Below, in pieces: positions 12,882 to 24,800 of a DNA stretch of 64,000 nucleotides. A program made the translations under genes and the position numbers. The stretch covers positions 14,944,001 to 15,008,000 of the forward strand of contig OU612073.1 of the NCBI GenBank assembly GCA_914767715.1. Reading direction: 5' to 3'. This DNA is from Membranipora membranacea (taxonomy: Eukaryota > Bryozoa > Gymnolaemata > Cheilostomatida > Membraniporidae). Under the pieces are notes generated by a model. The model ran no database searches and had not been told where the DNA came from. It saw nothing but the letters and a program-made list of their open reading frames with translations. The stretch's first letter is position 1. Each line of letters opens with the position of its first letter.

Positions 12882-15800
12882 ATGAAGAAATCAAATGTTT
12901 GCTCAACGCAGTCTAGTACAATCCTTATATTTGGGCCGCTGACTGTCTTCATTCCAGGTATTCTTATCGTGAGCTTCTATAAAAGGAAGCCTTTTCTCAC
13001 GTTTATGATAGGAAAACAAGATATCGGGTGTCCTTCGTAAGTGACAAAACTTTCACACATCAGCAATTAATCACCAGAGAGATGTGTCAACTACAATGAT
13101 TTCCTCCTCGTGACGTATGGTTATGAAATATTCAGGTTATATTCTGCACAAAATTCATATCTAAAATTCTCCATCATCTGTGTGAGAGTATGTGCCATTT
13201 TTATGGTAATAAGTGTCATACTCGACAAGTATGGTATCAGATCAAATCTGTGATTGATTTTTACTTCTCTTTTACTTTAGGTATCATTCAGATTTTAATA
13301 TCAACTATAATCTACATACGAGTGAAGAGACTGGAGATATTCATAGTTCAAAGTCCTCTTGTTGAGCTCTCATTAGTCAATATTATATCCGGTGTTCTGC
13401 TTCTGCTGAAAAGTGTTCCGGCAATTCACAGGTTCTTAAATTATTCATTCTCGTTGTATTTTTATCAGGTTACGATCAGCTGCTTTAACGAGTTGAAAAG
13501 TTATTCTTGATGAAGGCGATTAGTTATCTCTGTAATTAATAGGAAGAGATAATTATTTATATTCACATCACAACACTCCAACCTTTGAATGAGTATTCAC
13601 ATTTTCCTTTTCCTGCACTCAATATACTTTATCTCGGGGCTTGCAGGAGTGTCATTGGCATTTCATAGCACTACAATTGTCTAATTCATCTGTATCCCTC
13701 AGTGTATTTGTGAAGAGAGGAAACCTTCCTTGCAAGGAGTTATACACACGACACATGTGGATAAATATTGGGAGGTATATTTATTATGGAGGTACTATCG
13801 TACTAGTAATAGCACTGACTGCGGTTAGTGTTCTCAGTCTAACTGTAAATACCACTGCACTGAAGGTAAGAGTCAGCACGCTATAGAATCTGACATGGTT
13901 TTACATAATATATATTTTACAAAAAAAAGGCATCGATGAGTTATCTCCTTTTGAAAATTCAAAGAGTCCCCGGAAGGCATCGGGCAAGCTAGATATTGTG
14001 GGATGAAAACAGAGGTAATTAGTAAATAAAACACAGTGTAGAACACAGAGTTCAATATCCGCATCCCTGATGAATCAGTAAGGTCAAGCAATGTGGGCTA
14101 TAAAAACCACAGTCACAAAGTATGTTTGTCATGTAAGATAAACATGGGTGGGCTTACTGATATGTTTTGCTGCATGATCAACCACATCACTCAATAAGCA
14201 GGCTGGCAAATCAATCGTATCAATGTTATGTTTGAAATTTTTGTCCCAAACAAAAGGCTCATCCTAATTAAAAGATGTAGTATCAAAGATGCTGCTATCT
14301 GTACTTGCTATCATCACGTTATATTTGTCCCATTGGCGTTCATATGTTGTTATTTTTTTACTTCCCACTCTTGGGTTGGTATCTTTGCTCCAGGACATCA
14401 TCATTCATTGGTAAGTGGAGCTCAGGCCTATAATTTCATATCCTATAACAAGAATGCGCACTTCCCTGTCTATGTTAAGGAAACATAATCTACTCAGGCA
14501 TTGCGGCATCGCCCTTTATTTGACAGGGTAAAAAATCAAGAACACATCTACAAACGTAATTTGTATGTGCACAGATGTGTGCTCAACTACAAACTGTTAC
14601 TGGCTCTCAAAAAAATCCGCAGATAAGAGGGCTATTGTCCATGATCAATTCCTTTAAATTCTTTTGGGAAAACTAAACTGGATTCAATTCGATTTGAGAT
14701 TATCTCCCTCTGAACATCCCCAGATTTATTTCTTATTTTTCCATTAGCTCTTTATTATAATTGTAAATGAATAGATTTGAGTTAAAGCAAAGTAAGAATG
14801 AGCGTAATATCACTTCGCTTCACGCCCTGTATCACCCTCGGGTATGTTAACGAGATAGTTGTCTAAAAAACATGACCTGCACATCGACACTATGAGATCC
14901 AGTCTGATATGAAATTATTAGACATCGATGTGACATTAATTTTCAGGAGAGTTTCTCAGCCTATTGGCAAAGATCAAAGTATCACCAGAGACTATAGATA
15001 TATTATCTATAGTCTCTGGTATCACTGCCAATGGCCGATTAGTGCCAGTTCAGTTTTGGCAGCTCGCTGCACATCCACGTTCAGGAGGTCTTCTATGGCC
15101 TAACCTCTAGGATACATTCTAGTTTTCTATGATGTATCACATTCTCAGTATGAGGATTTAGGGCACCTTGTGTCCCTCATTAGGGGCAGCCCAATCTTCT
15201 GTTTCTAACGTAACAGCAATATTGCCTCAAGCTTTGGCACAGAGCAACAATGTGCAACATTGAAATTTTTACTGTACAAGAAAATCGACTCGATAGTAAT
15301 AATAATTATTTTCATCACATTCGGCAATCATGCGATTTTCCAGCAATAGAATTTAGCTTTTCGATGGATTTTGCAAACTCAAATGAATTTTTGGATTCGC
15401 TATGAAAAATGGAATAAATCTCTGAAATTACTATGGAAATTGGATAACAGTAAAGTTTCAGAATCAAAATGTCCTACCAGTGCCATAATCTGTTTACATA
15501 CGGCTGGATATGGAAGTTAATTGACGAAAATGTGGGTTTAATCCTATGTTTGTTTTATGCGACATACAATTGCCTGGATCATCAGAATCCAAGCATGCCT
15601 AAAATTGATCAAAACCCCTACAACAAATATTCTTTCCACGGTAGGTCGAGCATTACCATCCCAAGCTGGAAGGAAGCAAGTCCTTTTATTCTGATTATTA
15701 TATTTTTAAAGATATATTTATTTATGAATATTAATATATCTATATATATATAAATATACATAGATAAACAAGAAATTTGAAAACATGACCAATAGGAGTT

Positions 15801-18800
15801 TTTATGGACTCTATATAAACATGTTTAATAATAATTATTCAAGAATCATTTATAGTTGACTTCTCAACTGGATGGTTTCAACTGGCAAATAACGGGACCA
15901 CAACATTTTGCACAACATTTTGCGTTTCCCAGCGGGCAAATAGTTCTCTAAACTGAGTTGGAAAGAGGTTACCGGAAGAGGCTGAACACTGTTGCCAATA
16001 GTATGCCATATGGACCGGTGGAAGAGGTTGCCAAAAAGGGATTTTTTGCAACCTCTTCAAGAAGTTAAATAGAGGTTTTATATCCTTCTCAGGGAAGGAT
16101 ATATCAGGGATATTATTAACTGTCTCTATCCAATTTCGATATTAAGATTATATAGTTAATATATTTGTTACATTTATTAATTTTCTAAAATTACCCAGAA
16201 TGCCTGTGGGAGAGGGAGTAAGCAGTACTGGCTGAGTGGGGTCTGTAGAGTGCTTCTGCCTTGCTAAAGGCAATTAGCATTTGGTATTTAGATACCTAGC
16301 AAGAATAATTAATTCATAATTAAACAAATGTATCATTTCCTGACCACCACTTGTTGTGTTGCGTATTAAGTGGTGTCAGAAGCAATTGATTCAATCAATG
16401 GCCACGTCGTGTTTGCCTATTTCAAATTTCTTGGATGTGATACTGGTTCACAGGAATTAAATGAGGATGCTCATGTCTTATTTGATTACTTGGTGTCTGG
16501 ATGTAAAGCATTCTCAAAAACAAGCACTTCGCTAGGGGAGACAAATGCTACATTGGTCTGCAAATTACATCGACCTAACCGTGACAACCATTTTTACACT
16601 CAGCCTAGACCTCTAGGATTGGTACTGAAGTAAATTTGTACCATCGAAACCCAGGGCTCTCAACCTTGGAGGATTCGAAACCTGAGTTTTGATATAAGCA
16701 TGTCACATAGTGGTATTTTTAAGGTGTAAAACGCCCTGAGCATAAACAGCTAAGGGTACGCCTGAGATGGCACCGAAATATTGTCGGGTGAAACCCCTGA
16801 GATTTGAAGATTATGTGCAAAGAATAGCTGGCAAAGCAAGTCAAAGAATGTATGTTGTTAAAAAAATGTTGCATCTAAGTTCAAAGCCATTAGCTTTCAT
16901 GATGTTCAAAAGTTTTGTAGTTTCCCTCTTGATGTACTGTCTGCCTGTTTTGCACATGAGCATATGTACCATAGACAAGAAATTACTAAGGAAAGTTTTT
17001 AATGTTGCCAAGAATTTGAGGCTTGACGTAGGCGACTTCGATATTATTGTGCTGTTTTGCTGATGAGCATCACATCATACACAATTTTCTAGAGCGATGA
17101 CCTCAATTGCAAGTTCCATACTCTAGCAACAACCTCCTTTATTGACAAAGTATATGCATCCTTTTACCGCAACATTTCATGTTTGTGATAGCAAGTAAAT
17201 CAATAAAAACCTAGAGCATTTCTTGTAAACATAAAATCGTAAACAATTTTAGATTTGATCCAGATTGAACCAATTCATATGGATTAACCATGGCCGTCGC
17301 CACAGGCTAAAATGTATCCCCATGATGATAGTGATGATGATGTTTGTAGAAATATTGATTTAAAGGCTGACGAATCGAGGCGCCAGGGTAGAAAGGCATA
17401 ATTAATGTAATGTGATGCTATTGAAATCATTGCCTGGATTTATCCGGTTCACCTGCAAAATCACTTTTTTAACATGTCTAAACTTCTATTTAGACATAAT
17501 AATCTATTTCGCAAATCACTGGGATTGGCAGTTCAATAAGAGCATAGCTTATCACAAATGAAATAAAATACCCACAACAAATACCGCACATTATTCTCAT
17601 GCAAAAGCTTGATGTTATCTTTATTATTCATCTCAGTGGGGGACTGGGTGTAATGTGTTGATATTCTATAACGCTTAGAAATCATTGTTTTTAAACAATT
17701 TTATTAAGCGTTTCATAAATAAAATTTATTATTATTAGTGTATTCAAATTAGAGACTAGATTCATTCAATCATGTCAAGTTCGTTACAAGCTAAATTTTA
17801 AAAGCATTCTCAAATGCAAATTGGAATTTAGCCATATCAATTTCACATAAATGACTTGAATAGGCAGTGCAGTGAGAGTATTTATAATCTTTGGTATTAT
17901 TTGTTTGGCAGTGCAGTATTATTTACATAGCTTACCACAACTAGAATCTAATACCTGATCATTCATTAATAATATGGCATAAATTATTGTAAGGCAACAT
18001 TTAGCATTGTATATATATTATTATTCTCTGCCAACGAGCAAAATCTGAGTTTCTAGCTTACATTCTAAAATCCCCTGAGTAGCCTGAGTTGAATCCAAAA
18101 ATCTGAGTAACTCAGGCTAAACCTGAGTGGTTAAGAGCCCTGTCGAAAACAATGGGGAGTAAACTGTTCTCATGCTGGAGCCATACTAATAGATGGTAAA
18201 TACATTAATCTTTGAGTGTTGGCTATGTGTTGTCAGTCCAGAAAGGTTATTTCTGCATCCGCCAATGGCAATAAAATAGAGTATAAAAGCAGAAGCATCT
18301 ACAACCAATTATATCTGTTGCTGGGAAATGGGGATATCTGGCTCCCTCTGGCATACCTATCAAAGACAGGTGATGTCAGAGGATATTGGCCAACAATAAA
18401 GCTGCCCATAGACAACCTCTACAGAAGGTTGCTGGCTAAACCTTGCCGGCTGGGTTGTTTTGTTCACAGAGTAAGGATATCCTTACTCTGTGTTTTGTTG
18501 ATACAAATTACACTAATGTGTATGTGTCATATCAGTGTGTCGTATCCATAGAGTTATCCCCCTAGAGCTATGACTCATTGACTAATAGCATTGCGTTTCC
18601 TGTGGAGGCGTGTGTATGGTGTCAGCCATATTGGATTTGGGGAGCAACACATAAACATTCCATTGTGCTCTATAGTTGTGGTACCAAATTTATGGATTTC
18701 TCTGGGGTCTTCTTTTCTGATCTCAACATTTGATGAACCCAGGCATAGATTGAAGAACCCAGGTAAATAACAAAGATCTTCTAGCTGTATTTGTATGATT

Positions 18801-21800
18801 TGGAACTGATGTTGAGTAAAATATATAGATGTTTCAGTGAAGCATGGTCTTGGGTGGAAAAAGAAGTGTAACTGGAAGACAAGGTAGGTGCATAAATCTT
18901 GCATATTCTGAGAAGCTGAGTTGTTTCCTATCACATCACATACACTAAAACATTCTCATTCTGCCTATAATTGGACTTGTGATTTGCAGAATCGTTATTT
19001 GTTTGGTTAGCAAGCATGCGTTCTTCATTTTCAATTTCATTCTTCATTCAATGTTGTTGTTGTCCAGCATTCCTATCCCCCCCCTGATCCCATCTGTTTG
19101 CCTTTCTACTATCTTTTTACCGCTAGCCCTGCATAATTGCAGGACTGAGTGTAGAAAGACCAATAGAATGGATATCATTGTCAGACTGGGCAAGTTATCG
19201 CTATCACATCACTATCACATCGCTCAAAATTATCACTCACTTGGTGTTTCAATTAGAGAAAATCATTCCCAAATCTTTCACTCTGAATGTATATAGTTCC
19301 ATCAAGTGACTGAGCGATCTTAAAGCGAGACCCCTAGCAGGCGATAAGATTGCGATTTTGGCTGTTTCTAATTGAAAGTCCCCACAGCTAGTCAAATTTG
19401 TAATATAATTGGCATATTTGTGTGTATTCATTTATTTATTTCTGCAGCTAAGACAGTTTTGGATTACCCACATTGCAGTGAACTGATTCAACTCTTCAAT
19501 TCATTCATCTAAAAGATTCCACTGGTGAGTTTTTTTATATTATAATTTACAATGAATTATTTATGTACTATTACTCGAAACACTTATCATGGGCACTGGG
19601 CAAATTTTACGCCAACTTTTGCTGCCATAAATCTTAGATCTTATTACCTTTTTCGGGGCTTCAGACTTAGTGCTTTTTTCTCTTTAGAAGCATAAGGCCA
19701 TGGGCTCCTCACATGCAAAATAGCCAAGCAGCATCGCACTAACCCAGATGCCCTAAAAACAAGTACTAAGATATAGCTAAGATCCATGGCAGCAAAATTT
19801 GGTGTAAAATTGAGTTTTGCAGGCACCTGTGGGTTTGATTCCCGTCCAGTGGTTTAGTGCCCCTCAAAAAACCACCACCAATCAACAAGAGAAGTTGTGT
19901 CTTTTGTTGGTTGCTGGTGGTGGGGGGGGGGGGGCTGTTTGGTGGGCGCTCGACCACTGGTGGGGGACCAAACCTTCAATGGTACCAATGACTGTTATTT
20001 TCTACTCTTTGCATTTGTCAGAGCAGAGCTTTAGAATTCAAGGGCACCAAAAACATAACAGTATCATTCAGGCCTATCAATAGACTCACGGATGTATTAC
20101 CACTAGCGTTTTTGTGTAGTTATTGAATCAGACTTGAATACATAATCAAATAATAATCGTTGTTACGATGCATTGTTATTTAGATTTCCACTGAAAGACC
20201 CTGAGCTAACCAAAATATTGGTGGTTGCGACGAAGAGAGAGGGCTTCAATGCTGAGAAGTCGACAAAATTGTGCTCCGACCATTTTAAAGATAGTGATTA
20301 CGCCGTAGTGCCGAGACAGTCATATCTAAAACTGATGCCGTTCCTTCAGTGGTCACTTTTCCAGCACATCTTATGTGCCGAAGCTTTGGTTGAGAAACGA
20401 GGTCACTGTGTCTTAGATCATGACTATCAAAGTCACATCAGTAACAAATCCACACAGTAACTGAACATAAAGGATGGCGGTGGCCTTGTGGCTGTCCCAC
20501 AGTCTGTGAATGATATTATAAAGCGGTGTGAGTCCATCATAGAACTATATGTCGATCAGAAATTTCTACGTAAAGAAAATCACATAAATCTGTTTGTGGC
20601 TTTGTTATTCCGCAGTGTAATTGTAGAAAATCCTCTGCCATTATTTCCCTCCCAAAGCTCACAGCTATGAGTAAATTTTACTCCTAGCTGTGCGAGGATA
20701 GTTTGTATCACAGCAAACAGTTGATCAGGGAAGTAGCCAGAAAATATTTTGATATTCGTATAGAGCACTGTAAAGCATAACAACAAAACAGTTATTCATG
20801 GGAGTAAGGGAAAGGATCAATCAAAGTTGAGTGGTCTTGGTGTATTTAAACATAATAATATATAGTCTTGCATAATGCACTCTGCTTGTAATCTGATGTC
20901 GCAACTCCATTAATGATGTTATATCAACCGCTAGCTTTTTAGCTGACTGTGAAGTCCCATCTCTGTGCGAGGTTTTTACCAGAGTTTTTAAGAACCGTTG
21001 TCTTCGTATGTATGCAACAGACAATGAGCCAATCTTAGCCCTAGCTACACTTCCATCAGGGCGCTACTGTAATATCAAATGTAGGATAGAGCTACGGAGA
21101 CAATGCTTTAGAGCACAATGTGTGAAATTTTTAAACTCCGTTTTCTTCAAAAGATAATATTTTATAATGTGCAGACTTTTATATCACTAGTAACTTTTTA
21201 GCTCTACAAAACCAATATTTCTTAACCATAACGGCAGAGACAGAATAAAGTATATATATGATCTAATCCAATTTGTTTTATGTTTATGATCTATTTCATT
21301 ATTGTCTATGAATTAAAATATTATATCTGTGTATCAGTCTGTGCTTGATAGGAGCAATGGAATACATTTATGGAAATAGCATCTATCTATCTTCTTTCTA
21401 GCATCAATGCTAAATCTTAAAAAGCTAACTCCTCACCATAGAATTATATTTTGTTCAACAGTCTATAGTGATTTGTTTATATGTTGCTACACAAATCCAA
21501 TATGGCCGCCGGATACACATGCCTCCACAGGAAGTAAACATTGAGTCATAGCTCTAGGGGGATAACTCTATGGTCGTATCCATAGCATTCTGCTTGCAGG
21601 ATAGCCTTGTGACATAGTCTATCTCTGCAGCACAGCAGTGGTGGCGCTGCCTTCCATCAAGAAAGGCAACTCCTAGGGTTCAAGGTTATGAGTTATCAAA
21701 ACCAGTGTTCCATTTAGGTCCAAATATTTCCAAATTATGGGTTTCCATTGTTTTTCCAATTTTGGTACTCAGACTAGGTGAATTAGTTCAAGCCCTATGC

Positions 21801-24800
21801 TGCAGAGACTAACGTATGCCTCAACAGTTCGCACATGCGCAGACTGTATCCATAGAGTTATCCCCTATAACTCTATGGTCGTATCTGATTGACTGATTGA
21901 ACTACACAAGCACATAGTAACTATATCAGTATTGAAATAACTTGCGGTTGCTCATGCGTTTGGAAAACACTTTATTCTAATCCAAGGTGGGGATTGTATC
22001 GCCACTGAAAGTATTATGTGGAAGCTCTATGGCTATGAAGGTTAATGAAGCTTATCAAATATCATGCTTGCCACGATCAGTTAGTTCAATGTACTAGGCC
22101 CAGAGTGCAAACATTGATCAACCAGCCAGTGATTGGTATTTGCTGTTTTATACCTACGCATGGTTCTCACATGCAGAGCGCACTATATGTAAACTGACAG
22201 TAGAAGTCATAATAAAGACTGAGTCTCTGACCAGGAATGGCTGATTCTGGTAATAACATCAGCGGTAGCAGCAGCAGCAGCAGTGATCAAGAAGAATTCA
22301 GCTTCAGTATCGCTGCAGCAGGTGCATTCACAAATGCATGCGGAAGAGCTGCAGTTGCCCTTTCTTCTAAAAAGAGGGAATTTGACAGTGTTGATGGCAC
22401 AACAAAGCTTATAGAACCAAAGAAGGGTACAAAGGAGAAGAGGATTTCTGTTGAGGACTTGAAGTGCGGAGATCATATTTACGTTGGAGCTTACATGTTC
22501 AATAATTTAGGTATGTACCATAGACCTACTAATAATATTTATTGTTATTATTTATTATTATTATTTAATGTTTATTATTAGTAGGTCTATGGTATGTACG
22601 GACCGTACATTGTTTTTAGACTTACTTCTCTAAGTCTGACACTCTTACAGGTTCCCCGAAATAATTCCTGACTGAACAGAGTTCTCGCCATGCATGCCCC
22701 ATAAATTATAGTCTGGCAGCTAACGCACAATATCGGAATATTTTCCAAAGTGGTTCACGGACCAGCACAACGATATTCGAATGCCACAGGAAAGGCCTAT
22801 TATATTGGTCTGCTGTTAGCAATGTTGGGGGTGGAGGTGGATTAATTCATGACGCCAAGCAGTAGAAATGAAATATGCATATGCAGCTTGTATGTATACA
22901 ATCGGATATACATAGACAGCACACACTTGGTGACATATACTACTTCGAATCTCCAAATAATCTGGTTACGAACTGATAGCAGCATACGCACATGTAAATT
23001 GCTTGTTATATACCCTAGCTAACATACCACATTCATGCTGGACTGTGGGATAATCAATGGGTTGATGGGCTACAACCAGATTGCAGATCTACATATGCCT
23101 ACTCCAGAATATATGGTTCACCAACCTGACAACGGCTCTGTGCCAAACTGACTTATAAATGTCAGCTGAATGGTTGTGGTATGCGGATGCCCCAACCCGT
23201 CTCATAACTAACCAAGACCATCTCTTTATGAAGCTGAAATATGAGGATCAGATCTCACTTAAAAGATATAGCAGTAGGCCTATACAATTTTATGGAAATG
23301 TCAGATAGTCACGTTGTTTATTTGAAGGTAAGCTTGCAAGGAAGGAGGAGAAAAAGAATAGAAAACACCATGGTCACCTGTGGAAACATCACTTTCTCAT
23401 CGGTCGCATTCAGAATCTGGATGACGCTGAGGTAATTTTGTCAAGGACTGTTACTTTGTTTATTCCACTTACTGTTTGGACAAACAAGTTGATTAAATTT
23501 TGGTTTAAATCTTCCAGCAAAGTATAATCTCTTTTGCTCAGAGAATTTTCTTCACTATCGCTATCACTGTCACTACTATCTGCGTAAAAATTAACAAGGC
23601 CAATCGATTTTTCGCATAAAAATTTCAATACTTCCTCTTACCATGCATTTCATCATAGGGTTGCAAGTTTGGAATTCTTATTGCCAATGAAACAAGAAAA
23701 ACAACCTAAAACCTTCCTCATTTTTGTTGCATTTAGTCATTTCATCACACCTCAAAATAATGATGCTTTTCTTCTCTGACATTGAATATCAAATATAGCT
23801 TAGAACATAACTGCCAACTCCCAAGAATGAAATATGCTGTAGCCTCTTCCCAGCAGCCCCATTTTTGTTGATTTTGGTTGTATACAACAAACAAAAACAA
23901 CAAAAATTTGACTAGAAGGCAAATATGGTGATGAGATACCATATCAGCAACTTATCATTTACTTAACTGTCACTTTGTCACTCTAGCAGCCAATACAATT
24001 AGTTTCCTACCAATCTGTTCTTACTTATAACTGACATCACAGTAAATATTTAATTTTTCGACCAACTATGATAACCCTTATAAAATATATTACCTTATTT
24101 CAGTAGTATACCAGTTGCCTCTGTCTTGAAATGTTCTTATTCGTTGAATAATGGCAATACATCATTATGACTTATATGTTTGTATTTTCAGATGTTTAAA
24201 AGGAAATTTGATGTTTATGAGTTGACTGCTGTGGATAAAGGATCAATTAATGTTATGAAGGCCATAGCAAATGCAGACACGAGAAAATTGACTGTCGTTG
24301 CAAAAAAATCCAAGTGCAAAGAGGCAGAGTGGAAATTCAACCAACCGGATTTTGAAAAATATTTTAAACGTATGTGGATTAGAATTCTTGACTCTATCTT
24401 CCATCTTGCATTTTATTAAAAAGATAATTGACGATCCAAAATTATTTAATGGACAATGGGTTTTGATTAACTAATCCCCCCCCCCCCCCCAGGGTGTTTC
24501 AATTGTCTCTGGCTGGGATACTTGAACCCAGGACGCTTGTATCATTAATCTGATCTAACTAGTGGAGGTAGCCTGGTATCGGCCCACAAAACTTGAGGTG
24601 CTTTTTATCCAGAATACATGGGATATATGGATGTTGCACAACACCTGTCACACGATATTATTGTTTATAATCATAGGTACAACTGAATAGTTGCCTTCCC
24701 ATGGTTACATTATAATTTACGATCCTAGCATATCCAAGTCTGATTTATCGGTAACTTATACCTCCTCCTATACCTAGCCCCTCTCACCCTCCCTGTTTGA

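Larger units (their letters stand above)
18547..21572 (+). mobile_element. P-element-like DNA transposon with THAP remnant
   Basis: The first 31 bases (18547-18577, starting CATAGAGTTATCCCC) are an exact inverted copy of the last 31 (21542-21572). A further similar inverted block follows inside each end (TTCCTGTGGAGGC at about 18598 and its complement near 21520, then GCCATATTGGATTTG). Flanking 8-bp direct repeats are both GTCGTATC (18539-18546 and 21573-21580). Perfect 31-bp TIRs starting with CA and 8-bp duplications are the diagnostic features of the P superfamily. Inside are a THAP-domain piece (20183-20460) and two further transposase-like open stretches (about 20461-20667 and 20909-21160). 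The total length, 3026 bp, is about that of the canonical P element, but the reading frame is broken, so the copy should be inactive on its own. Confidence 0.85.

Noticed and set aside
13641-13702. Using the nearer TTGCAG acceptor for tetraspanin exon 3
   Set aside because: With the phase left by exon 2 it gives a stop within eight codons. The acceptor CCCTCAG at 13702 keeps the frame and the TM2-TM3 linker.
23331-23340. Using CTTGCAAG as acceptor for exon 2 of LRAT gene A, by analogy with gene B
   Set aside because: It shifts the frame relative to exon 1. The upstream TTTGAAG acceptor at 23327 keeps it and gives a similar basic segment.
23410-23628. Minus-strand acidic DSDSDSEEN frame
   Set aside because: Overlaps exon 2 of LRAT gene A on the other strand, and the acidic run comes from a short simple repeat of the ATC/TCACTG type.
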